NCBI GenBank assembly: GCA_023055355.1
Contig: JALJCS010000009.1
Coordinates: 26,623,001 to 26,687,000, forward strand
DNA from: Agelaius tricolor
Taxonomy: Eukaryota > Chordata > Aves > Passeriformes > Icteridae
Direction: 5' to 3'
DNA: 64,000 nucleotides
Part shown: positions 38,150 to 50,900 of the stretch, in pieces
Layout of the letters: each line of letters begins with the position of its first letter
Position numbering within the stretch: the first letter of the stretch is position 1
Notes under the pieces: generated by a model
Told to the model about the DNA's origin: nothing
Seen by the model: the letters and a program-made list of their open reading frames with translations, nothing else
Databases searched by the model: none
Position numbers and translations under genes: made by a program

Positions 38150-39670
38150 CTGTGTTGTCACCAGGCATGGCTGAATCATTTCTGTCCCTCTTGCTGCGAT
38201 GACCAGGGAGGCCAAGATTAGCAGCTCACCCAGGTCCCAGCTGCAAGCCCAGCCCAGCCCAGCTGAGAAGTAAAACCACAGTATCCTTGAGCAAGTTTGT
38301 GATCTCCACCTTGCAAATTGCTTTTTGCAAGGAGGTCCCATACCTCATATCTTTCTTTGCCTGTGGAATGTATTTTATGATTTTCGCTGTATAGAAATTA
38401 GGAATAGTGCCTGGCTCTGAAGGCATGAAAGCTAGTTGCTCTTGATGTGTTTTTAAGAAGATAAATATTGCTTTTGTTGGTGGTGAACATATCATTAGTG
38501 ATTTTTTTTTTACCTCTGCCCAGTTATTTTATCAATTAGGTACTTTAGTAATGAAATTATCTACAATTTAAGCAAATAAATAATAAGAAATCTTAAATCC
38601 CAGAGATATTGAAATCAATCATAAATATTTTTATCCTGGGTCCCTGATTTTATCCTAAATATCAAAATCGTTGAAGTAGGATTGATTAATATCTCTTACT
38701 TTCTATTTCCTGTTCCCACCACTCTTGAAGGCTGTAAAAATAATAAATTATGTGGAATTACAATTAAGCTGAATGCAGCACCAGCAGGTTATAGAGAAGA
38801 ACTTGTAACATACTTGCAACTTTTTTCCTAGTCTGACTTCAGAAAAATACTTATCAAATATTTATGTAGTTAATTTTAAAGGCTTGATTCTGGAAACATT
38901 GTTGAAGCAGTCAAAATACAAAATTGCTAAGCACATATTTAGGAAAATACGTCTAATATCTTAACATGATTATAAATTTAAGCTAGTTTTCCATAGTAGT
39001 TCAAGCTCTAACCCCTAGAACTGGTAGACTATAATCATGTCTTATACTGATCATGCTTGGCATGGAAAAATGAACGTATGCAAGGCTTAGATTAACCATG
39101 CACCACAGATGTATTCAATGAGCCTGTTTCCTGTTTTGCTTTATAAACCCCCCCAATCCAATCCTTTAGAGACATTTTTATCTGCTAATAAGCATAATTG
39201 CAGTCATTCCTGCTGTCATTTATAAAATTATAAGACGTTTATTTAGTCAGTTGTGGTGTTTAAGGCTGTTAAGTTTCCCCGACCAGAATGGAAGCTCTGC
39301 TGGCAAATGTTTCTCTAAGACTTCTTTGGTACACCTGGTCTCCTGATTCTCTCTCCAACAGATCATTCGTCTCTGATGAGGCATTTACCATGTAGAGGTT
39401 TGTACCAGAGACACAAAAAGTTCTGGTTCTCAACTCTATCTGCTTTTATACTATTTGTGGTTACATAGAGATGACCCAGTTTTCCCCTGAGTCTTGCAGA
39501 CTGTGGATATAGACCCTAAAGCCTGGAAGCTTTCAGCACTATGCATCTGTGTGAGCAGAAATGCAGATCCAAGGGGGTTCAAGTAGAGAAATAAGTTGTG
39601 TGATGTCTTGCAAATTGAGTCAGACCATTTCAGAGGAGTGGAAATCTGCTGATGAGACTGCCATAAATGT
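38150..39670. other. Gene-free unique sequence
   Basis: A short CAGCCCAGCCCAGCC run follows the minisatellite near 38,250-38,264. The rest is AT-rich unique DNA. About 39,090-39,245 reads like regulatory DNA, with GCTAATAAGCATAATTGCAG and TTTATAAAATTATAAGACG words, but this is weak evidence. Confidence 0.55.
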
Positions 39671-39679
39671 CACATCTCA

Positions 39680-39801
39680 TCATAGAAACATAGAATTTTT
39701 TGTGTTGAAAGTGTCATTAAATTAAGATCATCTCATTCCACACCACCTGCCATGGACAAGGACACCTTCCACTAAACCAGGGTGCTCAAAGCCCCATTCT
39801 C
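39680..39801 (-). mobile_element. CR1 LINE 3' terminal fragment
   Basis: Plus-strand phrases CATAGAAACATAGAATTTTT, AAGATCATCTCATTCCACAC, CCTGCCATGGACAAGGACAC, CTTCCACTAAACCAGG and GTGCTCAAAGCCCCATTCT are the reverse complement of the CR1 3' end. The CATAGAA start corresponds to the terminal ATTCTATG repeats. The copy is therefore on the minus strand, truncated to about 120 bases and diverged. Confidence 0.92.
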
Positions 39802-39809
39802 AAGAGAAA

Positions 39810-42800
39810 GGAGACCTTCTTGCAGCCCTTCTGCTGCTCATGATAGCTTCTTGGGCTACATCTAACTTCAGTCTTCATTTCTCCTGTAAACCATTTCAAA
39901 ACTTTTTTTTTCCCCTTCTGCCATATTTTTAAACTGCAGATAATGAAAACAATTTGATGGATACACATGGAGACTGGAATTTCTGTATTTATTCTGATGT
40001 TACACACAAAGTGATTGACAGGCTCAGTTCCTTATTTCAAGAGTTGAGCATATCTTTTTAAATCAATAGGAATTTTGCCATTGACTTGAATTTGAATTGT
40101 TGAAAGGACTCTTGTTTTCAGGGAAGATATCTAAAAGTGTCAGAACAAGCACATCTGTTAGCCAGACATCACTTCAGAGTCCTGAATTTAGTAGGAAGCT
40201 TTAAAGGCTTTGTGGGAAATAATGGACTGCTTTGGGGAACTGCAGAGTATTCAGATTAATCATCTAGACAGAAGTTTGTGAGTTTAGGGACTTTTCAGCA
40301 TAGAAATGCTGGAATCATGAGCTAAATATTACGGTACATCACTTGGTTCTACTAAAAAGGTATATCATCCTTTTAACTTGTGAAATCCTACTGTTTAAAG
40401 GTATGCCAAAGTGAAATAGTTCAGGCAGGGGCAACATCAGCAAAAACTATGACTGTTACTAATTTCACCCTCACTAGTATTTGTTCCATGCAATTGCTAT
40501 TTATTCTTCCTAATTCACAGTACAGATGATTTTTTTTTTTTTTTTGTTGTTGTTATTTATCCACATGAACAGACAAGCTCATGAAATGGTCTCAAGCAGC
40601 AAATGGCTTTGGAAGTCAGACAAAGTGAACTAATCTCCAGTTTATAAACCTATGGGGATGCTGAAAGAACAAATGCTTCAGCAAGCAACTTTAAAGAGGA
40701 ATTGGGATGTGGAGTTTCTGAAGGAAAGGAATTGGAGGTGACAGAGCACAATACAGCCTGAGCACAATGACACACTGAGTAGAGAAATTTAATTACATAA
40801 AGAGGGATAATAGATCAATCAACTAGAAAAACAGACACCAGAGAGAGCAAGGAGAAAAGAAAAAGAAAAGAGCCATCTGACCGTAGGAAAACAAAGTAGA
40901 GAACTTTGCAGTATCTTACTAGCCAGCCTGTGAAGCCAAAGAGAGTATATGAAATTTTTAAAAACTCATTTGTTTCTCAGACAGCCAGGGAAAGGACACT
41001 GAGATGCAAGAAGGGACTCTGCCCTCATTCAGCTCAGACATCTTCAAAGGTCTACCCTGTGTGATAAATAGAGCAAACCCTTTGTGATCTCTGGATGAAA
41101 GTCACGATAGTAAGTCAAAAAAATCCATCAGAGGCCAAGTCCAGCAATCCTCAGCCCTGATTCAGGCAAAACTGCCATTGTTTCACACGAGTGTCTGGAA
41201 AACAGAGGATGCAGGGGCACTGAGCCAACTGTTTTTTTAGGTTTTGGGTTTGGGTTTTTTTCCTTTTCTCCTTCTTTTTTTTTTTTTTTAATTTATTATA
41301 GGGAAAAAAAAAAAGCAAGCTGAATGGCTTTTCAGCGTGGAGAAAACTGTGAGAAGGGGCAGGGGCCACCCACTTGGGGTGCCCTGTCAATGCTGAGCAG
41401 ATCCTCCACTACTTTCTTTCCACCTGCCCCCAGTCTGCTTTGTGCTTCACAAGAACTGGTCTTCTTTCAGACCAAAAGGAGAACTTTGCAGAAAGTTATG
41501 AGCAAACAGTCTGAATGGAAACTGCTCTGCAAACATAATTATAGCATTTGCAGTTAAATGCAAACTAGCAAAGCAGTGGGAGCAACTGGGTGTTCAGCAG
41601 AGAGAGGCCAGGTATAAATGCTTTGATATTTAGATGGATTTGAATTAAACACCTTTTTAGCGTCTTAAAAGAAACAGTCTCACCTCTGGTTCAGGATATA
41701 TCCATTATTTCTCTCTCTCTTCCCCCCCGCCCCCCCCCCCACCCCTTGCCTGGGTGTACAATAAATTCATAGTCAAAGCAAAGCAAGCAGCTCTGGTTCT
41801 CCTGAGGGCTCCGTTGAAATCAATGAAGCATCTTGGTGATCTATTGTTCTTAAAAGTGTTCACACTGAGTCACTTCCTCAGCGTCTTCTTCTTGCAGCTC
41901 CGGGTAGAATTTCACCTCAGGTTTCTGTGATTGTTTGGGAGGCTGGGGGTGCACTGTGGCTGCTTTCCTTTCCTTGGGAGTAAGCTCTCCTAGTTCAGGT
42001 AACTTTTGCAATTACTGAGTAATAAACAAGGCAGTTATTTGGGTGCCATGCCTCTCAAGTGTTGAAAGTTTGGCAGAGCCCAGCAGAGCACCTAACCCAT
42101 TGCAGAGACAGGCTTCACTCTGTGCTTCACAGGCACTCTTAATTCAGACAAACTCATACCAAAGTCAAGTGAGGTTTTCCCTGAGTAAGAAATGAGTTAA
42201 AAACTGAGGCAAGATCCTGATCTTTTACCCAGGCACAATTCCAACAACTTTAGAAGAGTTGCTTTTGACTTATGGCATTGTAACAAAGATCAGAATCTGG
42301 GCTTCAATAAGGACTTCAACATTTGGCCACAGTCCCATGAAGGCCTTTATTAATTTATTTATTTATTAAAAAGGACAATTGCATCGACTTTAATAACCCT
42401 TACCTCAAAGTTCACTTGAAAGAAAACTAGTAAGACTTTTTACTGAGAGAAGGAAAAAAAAGTTTAGCTGTGGTCAGCCAGGGTGGGAAATTCCATTGTG
42501 GCTGCAAGCCCATGGCAGGTAGAGTGGAATTTAATGAAGGAAACTGCTGTGTTTTTGTGTCTTTCTGTATGTTTTTCCTTTAAAACCAAGAGCTGGGCAG
42601 GCTTCCCATTTGACCTGATGTGACCCAAGCAAATTGCTTCTTATATAAAAACAACTGCAGACTTGGAGAATGTGAAAATGCACTGTATCCTTTTTCCAAC
42701 TCAGGGAAAATGAAAGCCTGAGAAACAGGACGGCCCTGTCAATACTCGTTGAGCAAAACTATCACTCAAGCCCTATAAAGAGAGATTAGAACAGGCTTCC

Positions 42801-44650
42801 TTATGCCAAAGGGATTCATTATAAGTTAGATCTCTTTAGGTGTTCTTTTTTTAAAGCAGACACACTTACCATCAGTAAGAGAAAAATCTATTTTTCAGAA
42901 ATTTATTTTTTTTGTGAGGGGAGGAGAAAACTTTCATAAAGGAGGAGAAAGGGGGAGTGACGGGGAAGAAAAAGACTTTAACTAATGCACCCAAGTTAAA
43001 AGAAATAAATTGATAATTGTTAAAATTTAGGCAAAAAGCCCAGCTTTTAGCCTTTGCTGTAACTTGGGAGAGCACAGGCGCAGGGATTCAGGGTGTGTCT
43101 ACTGATATTGTATTCAGATGTGTTGCCTTGGCATGTGTACTGACGGATTTATTTAAAAAACAAAGCAAAAAAAAGGCATTGTGTGCTCGTGAAATGACTT
43201 CATAAAATCCTTTCCTTTATGAATTATTTTGATCACAGGGCTTGTTGTTTAAATTTCTAAAGTACTGTGCTTTTTTTTTTTTAATTGCCTTCTTTTCAGA
43301 ACTGTCTGTTCTCAAGTTGGCACCTTCCGCATAGCAGCATGCAGAGATTAAAGGAGAGGGGAGGGAGGGGAGGTGTGGAGCATTTCATCAGACCAAGGGG
43401 GTGACGTGGTGCATAAGCAAACTCACATCTTCTGTTGGTCACCCCTGAAAGGAATCCTGAGCTCTGAGCCACTCTTCTCCCTTGCAGCCATGTCTAATCT
43501 GCATCACCCACTCCAAGGAGACACGAGCAAACACTTGGACAGTCACATGGTGCCATGTTAGAGGAGACAGAATAGACTTTTGTTTGCTCTTTCTTGCTTA
43601 AAATGGAGGTGAACAACTTCCTACATAGGAAAGCAAGATATGGTAATACTTTCCAGGTTCAGTGAGGCCTATTTTTCCAAAACACAGGTTTTTGCTTGTG
43701 TTCCATGGGTTTCTGACTGTTGCTGGAGGCTTTTTCCTGCCATGGCTCAGGAGTGCAGCTGAGAAGACACCATGAGCACTCCCAGCATTGCACACTAAAG
43801 GGGCACCATGTAGAAGGAAACTCCCGATTGTTTTGTTCCAGATATGGTGTTAAGGACCTGCAAAGTCAGTGTCAGTTACTTCCACAAGAGCAACATTCAC
43901 AATCATCATCATCCAGGTCCTGTATTTATCTAGAAGTTATAATGGAATTTTCACATGAGGCATGAAACCTACAGGAGAGCAAGAGATCACTTGCAATGTC
44001 TTCTTTTTATTTTCTGGGGAATATTCTCAAGATCCTTATTATATTTTGTGTTACTTGATAGAGTCTGATGTAACATGATAGTTGTGGCAGCCCACCCAAG
44101 ACTATTACTGCTTGTGTAAAGGAGGAGGTCAGAACAGTACTGACCTGAACAGGGTTGTGAGCTTTTTCATATAAGGTTGTATTTATAGCATTAGCGTTTC
44201 CAAAGAAAGGTGATATTTCTGCCCAGAATGCTGGTGTTTTCAGAAGGAGATACCCTGATTCATGGGCCCGGCACTGATCTGAGGTTAGAGTTAAGAGATT
44301 TATGTTACATGCATTGATTTTTTGGGTTTCTTCTCATTGTCCTGTCTGCTGAGCAAACAGGTAACAGCTGCACATTTAAATGGGTAAAGAGACAGCAAAC
44401 AGTGATTCAGGGTTCTAGATTGTGTAAAAAAAGATGCTGATTCCCGTGGAAGCAAAGGATGCTTGTTTGGTTGACTGAATGCAGTTTGAGAGGCTTTTCT
44501 CTGTCTTTAATGGTAAGACCAGTTGTTCCCCTGGATATCCAGCCTCCTGAGGGAGAAGACAGGGATGGTGAGCAGCCCCAAAATCCAAGAAGAAATGTAG
44601 TTAGCAACATAGTGCACCACTCAGACAGGCAATAGTCTGTGTGGCCAGAG
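39810..44650. other. Gene-free unique sequence
   Basis: AT-rich DNA with T-rich tracts near 40,530-40,550 and 41,270-41,292, a C-rich tract at 41,711-41,745, a small (ATTT)n run near 42,346-42,370 and a G-rich run GGGGAGGGAGGGG near 43,359. No exon, RNA gene or transposon was recognised. Confidence 0.6.
41711..41745. repeat. CT then poly-C tract
   Basis: A (CT)n run leads into seven C, one G, eleven C, one A and four C. The minus strand is therefore a long G-run with quadruplex potential. Such tracts are prone to length polymorphism and sequencing error. Confidence 0.85.
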
Positions 44651-44659
44651 GAAGTCCAC

Positions 44660-44915
44660 CCAAGCCTACTGAGTGGAGGTACTGGCTGAAGTGCTCACCA
44701 AGCCACTTTCCATCCTGGGTCAGCAGTCCTGTCTGAGAGTGGTTTAGCATTGGAATGGGCTGCTCAGGGAAGTGATGGAATCACCATCCCTGGACGTACT
44801 GAAGAGACATGTGGGTTTGACACTGGGGGATCTGGTTTAGTGGTGGGCTTGGGTGTTCTGAGTTAACAGTTGCACTCAATGATCTTAAGAGTCTTTCCAA
44901 CCTAAATGATTCTCC
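44660..44915 (+). mobile_element. CR1 LINE with internal deletion
   Basis: The right part (about 44,737-44,915) is a CR1 3' end: AGCATTGGAATGGGCTGCTC, AGGGAAGTGATGGAATCACC, CTGGTTTAGTGGTGGGCTTG, GCACTCAATGATCTTAAGAG and CTTTCCAACCTAAATGATTC. The left part, read at 44,682-44,735, gives the open stretch LAEVLTKPLSILGQQSCL. This matches the pattern of the CR1 ORF2 segment near the start of the reverse transcriptase domain, as I know it for the family. In a full CR1 these two parts are more than a kilobase apart, so the intervening polymerase region is missing. The copy is dead. Confidence 0.88.
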
Positions 44916-44919
44916 CTTT

Positions 44920-47900
44920 TTGCTGCATGGAATTTTTCTACAGGTGGCATAATAGACTGGTAGACTTGTTTTTAACTGTGTACAGGAGAGTTCCAAGGAG
45001 AAAAATAGTGGAAACCTTATTATCTTATTCTAGAGAATTTTCTTCATAGTTTAGAGGCACTTTGTTCCCAGAAACTTTTTTCCATAGTCTAACAGATCAT
45101 TCTGCTACAGAGAAATACATAGAGAAGTACATAGAAATCTTCTGTTTACTCCAGGTCTTTTCCCTTAGCAGATAAGACATCATTCTCTTCTCCAGACCTA
45201 CACTTTGTGTGACAGGAGATGAGTGTCATTCAGCAAACTTTCCTCGATAGCAGCTCTTCTTGTCCCTTAGCCAGGAGGATGTATTGTCTTTGACATTATG
45301 AAGTTTATGTAAGACTATACAAAGAGCAAAATGTGCTTTTTTACTTCCTGTATGTAAACACTAGAATTCCTTCATGCATACTCCATGACAGACTAGAGAC
45401 CGTGCCATCTAAATTTTCAGTTTATATGTTTCAATCAGTGTATATCATTAATATATTTATTCAGCCTATATATATTATATATTCATCTGGTAGCAGCTGA
45501 ATTATTTTTTTAAAATATGATTTTCTGTTGTTTCTGTAATTGTTTTTTGAGATCCACTGTCCCCACAAGTGTTTTTAGCCTGGACTTTTTCTGTGGCATC
45601 TAATGTGAAGTGCAGTGTACGAATCAACAAAATGTTGTGACATTCTTACTGTGCAGCTTTGGAGAGGATGCCTACTTAAAGAACTTGTTGGGACATAAAA
45701 TGATTTCTGTGAATTATACCTTTTCTTTAAGAAAATTAACTAAGTAATGAGCACTGGTTTTAGGTTAGTCTTAATGTTACTTATGGATGTTTAGCAATAC
45801 ATAATTTCAGCTGCAGAATGCAGTGCGTATCATGTCAAATCAGTCCTTTTGTATCGTTTTACTGGACAAAGCATTTGGCAGGGTGAGGAGAATGGTTTAG
45901 GTGCAGAGGTGTCTTCCTGCGATTTAAAACTGGAGCACTGTAAGGTGTCTGCTTTTTTGACAATGGACTTGAGAACTCGTTTGAATTCCAGCAGAAGGCC
46001 TAAGGAAATTGCTAAAAAGAGGTCAAAGTGCGTTTGGCAGGTCATGGAAGAAATCCTTTTGCGTGCCACTTTTCCCAGTTTGGGTGGACTGTCACAGGAC
46101 TGTGTTGTAATGTGTCATCCGTTTTTTGAGTTAGATAAATTCTCAGCAGCTTTTTTTAGCCCATACTCTTTTATAGATCTCAGCAGGGATTTTGACCAAG
46201 AAACAAGGAAGTAGTACTTCAGGATTTAATGCTAGATTTTTATGTTTCTGGTCTTGACCATATATATGATCAGATTTCTGAGTGAAAGGCAGGAAAAAAT
46301 GAAGATGTTGCTAAGTGAAAAGCAGATGAAGGAATTTCTGGTTTAAAAATCCAAATTAAAGTATCAGCAGGAGATTTGCAGTCTGTTTAGACTATTTCTA
46401 ATTTGTACAAGCCTGTGTGGACCTATTTCTTTCTCATTTAATGGCACACCCAGAACTTTCATTGGCTTCAATGCAATTATTGTAACAGCTCCAGGAACTT
46501 TCCCAAGAAGTCTGCAACAAAAACTATTTATCTAAGTGGGAATGCTTCCAGTGGCACCTGTATGCCATGGGCTGGGCTGTACATGTAGGTACCTCTAGTC
46601 TGAGGGCTATGGAAAATAGTCTATGTTCTTGTTTAAAAGGGATGTAAAACAAAATAGATGTTCTGATCAATAATACTTTTTTTTTTTAATGGAAAAAGTA
46701 GTAACAACGTGAAAAGCCACCAGTAAGAATTATAAAAATTCTGTGATGGGCACTGCAATTTGCAATATGTAATGGCTCAGAAAGATTTGGTTTTTTCTGG
46801 AATTTGAGACTGTCACTGATTTTGAGATGTCTCTGTTCTACTGGGAACTATGCATTTTATCTTATATATATTTGTTATATTTTCTGAGCAGTGACAGAAA
46901 TACAAATCCTGGCATTAGTATTTTGGATTCTGGTAGGTTTGTCTACCTGAAAAAATTCTAATGGAACTTATAAACTCTAGTGAATGCTTCTAAGTGCTTG
47001 TTATTTAAGCATGTGACTAGTCCTGTAGGACTAAAAATCCAGGGGAATAGCTAACCAGCTGTAAGCTAAGCATATGACTGCATGTTTTCATAAGCAGAGG
47101 TTTAAATTTTTAAAGAAACTGCACAGGAATCTTATCATCTGCTTCAAAAAGCCAGGACCCATTTTGGAATAAGAAACAAGAGCATTACTAACTTAAAGTA
47201 TAGAGGGAGAAAACTTAAACTGTTGAAACTGCGAAATGGGCTGAAATGAGGAAATTGTATTTACCCAGGATGGAATCTGGCAAGTGCACTTGAAATGCTT
47301 TTATTTTTCTTTCTTTCTTATTCACAGAGTTGCAGAATTTGAGTTAGGTCTAAAGTCAAAATAAACATGATGTCTCACTTGAGAAGAACTCTACCTCCTT
47401 TATTTAAGAATTTGTATAAAGCATTCGACGAGGCTGCGTAATATTTTATTTGGTTAAATTAGGGTTTGAGGTTTGTAAAGTTTAAACTTGGTCCCCTTTT
47501 GAGAATGATTTAAGACAGGAATGCTATAATCATCTAGTTATATGAGGCTAGAGCAGGTGCTGGCAATGGAAAAAATTTTTTTCTCCTTCCATCTGTTCTC
47601 TGAAGAACTGCTTAATTCTTCTTGCAGGAATCTGTTAAAAGCTTTTCATAAGGTTTCCCTGTAGGCAGACAATTCACTGCAGAACCCCATAGGCAGTGCC
47701 TTTGGATGTACTGTGAGTAACTCATGCACAGGCTCAGCCTTCTTTTCCGGGTGGAGTGAGAAAAACAGGAAAGTATGCTTAGGGATCCCCTCTGTATCTC
47801 TCTTTTGAGTGCAGCAGAGATTGAACAAACTGAAGAGTAGCTTCATGATCCATTTCTGCTAGTGGGAATAACATTACTTTCTGTTGTATTTAAAACAATG

Positions 47901-50900
47901 AATGGAATTGGGTTGCTTTCCCTCCTGTGTATGTGTCAGTTATTCCAGTTTTGGTTTTTTGAATATTCAAACCAATAATAAACAAAAGTGAAACTACCTT
48001 TAAAACGTTTAACTTGTTACAGTTTCTGCTTCTGAATTAAGGCAACTTGAGTTTGTCAGACTAGATGTCCTGCAGTTGGGCAAATAAGTTGTCCTGCATT
48101 CCTTACTTCTTTGTTTGTCTTTGTGGCAGGGGTTCCTAGATATCAGAACTTTGAATTTATTTTTTTTTTAACTCAGGATCATTTTCTCTTCTTAGTGCAG
48201 ATTTCTTCACAATACTTCTGCTAATATTAATGGATTCATGCATAAATCCTTTATGTAGCTACAGAGGAAGGGATCCCAAATGTTTGTGTCTTCCCATCTG
48301 TATACTGAGAATGCAATCAGATGAGAAGGTAAAAAAGAGTACCAGTCAGTTTGCAGCAGATAAGTATTAGAGGAATTCCCCCAACACACACCTCCCCTGC
48401 AGGAAAACAGGAGTGTGTGTGTACAGGAAAAGTCTGACAAGTTTGCTGTGAGTTGGGATTTAAACTTCCTCCAAGCTCTGAAGTTCAGGAATTCAGCCTT
48501 TGGGTCTAACCTGTAGCAATTTTCTTAGCTGACAGGTCAAAGTTACAGCTAAGGATAAAAATCATTCCTGCTTAATTTTGAAAATCTGAAAGTCAGAATT
48601 TTAGATTTTTCTCTAAAATAAATGAAGATAAATTGGCCCAGGGTGAATTATTCTCCTCCTTTGATAGTCCTGTTATGATATAATAGATTTCTCTTTACAG
48701 ATTATTGTCTACATGCAGATTTTATTTTACAGATAGCTTAAACAAGGGGGTTGAACACTACCCAACATTGCCACACTTGTCTGTAGTCAGAAAAAGAACA
48801 GATCTTTATTTCTGATTTGAGCTTTCCTCCTTGGTTTCCTCTGAGCTGACATTGCTTGACATGGACACAGGTTTTAATGTAGGGTAATGTTCCATATTTC
48901 TGGACTGTTTAAATTTTTGTTTGTTTCTCTCCGTTTCCAAATGCCCTGTTATCTCAGCTAAATCACTGAAGGGAAGGAGAATATTCTGGGAGGTATGATA
49001 AGAGGCTTGCTCTTGTTTTATGCATTTTCTTCTAGATGATTACTCTTGACCTCCATTGGAGAGGGAGGACTGGGCTAAATGGAGTATCTGCCCCCATATA
49101 TTCCCATTTTATTCAGGAGACTTTATGCATGTATTTTGCAGCTTCAAGTCAAATTACCTGGTAGTGAAGGCTTGAAGGTAATTTGGATACCCAGAGCAGT
49201 CCTCCTTTCTTTTCTGTAAAAGGACTATGCATGTTACATGTATCAAAAGGACCATAAATGTTATATTTATCTATCTTGCAAATTAGTTCTTTCTAAATAC
49301 TTTTGAATAATAGGAGCAGGACTGTTTTTTTCTTACAGAAGTGTGGGTGATCCAAGCAGTTATTTCTATAATAATGAAAGCATGTTTCAGATACAAAAAA
49401 AAATTCTGGGGATTTTTTGTGGCCTTGAGTAGATCACAATGGCCCTTTACCACTGTTTTTCCATTTCAGCCATTGTGAGTCTTGAATAACTAACATTTGG
49501 AAGCATTTTTGCAAATGAAAGCTGGTTATGAAAATGCACGGAGAGAAAAGCAAACAGTATGATCCTAGACGAGTGTTTTCCAAAGGCATTCTGATGAACT
49601 TCCCCTGAAACTTAGCTATGTATATGTGAGCTTGAAAATATAGAGACAATATCTCCAGTATTACATTTCGTTTTATTCATTAAAGAAATGTTTGAAATGC
49701 ATTATTCTCTTTAGTCCAGCAAGGAGCCCCAAGTTAACTGATGTGTTATGGGCTGCTCCATGGCACAAAGCATAACAAGAGAAAATACTCTCTTTTCGTT
49801 TCCCAGTTTTTGCATTGTGACCTGACATTTATGCATATTGCATAAAGCAAATTCTGATTACTACAGCTTCACTGACTTGAGGCTGACAAACATTTTTTCC
49901 CTTTTACTTGCTTTTTGTCATTTTGTGATAAGTTCAACACACAGTATACTATACATGTCTTTCCAGATGGCACAGAAAGGATAGGTTATAGACTTTACAT
50001 GGCTGCACCATAACTTTTGTTCATGTCCAGCTTTTCAGTACAAAAGTAATCTGTACCTGGGTTCAACAAAAACGGTTGTGTCTGCCTGATCATATTGTCT
50101 ACATAACCAAATAATCTAAAGTATGCATGGTTTGAGAGACTAAGCATCCAACAAAAGCTTCCTTAAAATGAGTCATATCTTTGATTCAACAGTCACATTA
50201 GTTGAAATTAATCAGTCTTCCTGTTGCTGGCACTGGGAAATTTAAGAAGAAAAGCAAAAGAATAGCTGCAACAAAACAATGCCATCCATTGTAAGGCAGT
50301 GCCAGCCAGGGATACCAGGCAGCAACCAGCCAGGCCAAATCAGCACTTATTTATTAATTCCAGGAATGTCTCAAATATTTGAGGGCAGTTTCCGGACAGA
50401 GTAGTGATGGCAGAGGGTTCTGGCATTTCAGTTTGTCAAGGCGTCATGGATCTCTTGTTGAGAAGTGTTCACATTAAGGCATTCATTTCATTACACATGA
50501 AGAAATTGCCCTTCATGCTGTTCTAGCAGGAGTGGCAAAAAAGGTGCATGGACAAATAAAGCAAGCAGCACTTCTTTTACCATCCCATTGGGAGGCCAAG
50601 TTCATTTTTTTCTTCTTCCATTTTTCAAACTTAATTTTACATCAAGCAAGAGGTCAGAATTCAAGCACGATAGTTTAGATGTGCTCACTTTAAAAGTATG
50701 TATGATAGTTACTATGTCCTTGGTCATTTTTAGGCATAAAGGGAATCTATCTTTATATATCCTTACTCCCTTGTTGTCCTAGTGCTGCCTTCTCTATATT
50801 TGCATTACATATTTTTTAGATCTTTTGAAAGTACCTCCAGTCAGTGTACAGGCACCTATTCTTTCAAGTGTTTCTCTCCTTCCATTACTTCTTCTTAAGT

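Noticed and set aside
37557..38341. Two overlapping minus-strand frames of 203 and 247 codons rich in His, Pro, Ser and Ile
   Set aside because: They are translations of the minisatellite in two phases. The repeat unit lacks stops, and the unit length is not a multiple of three. The N-terminal part of the longer frame has no recognisable domain.
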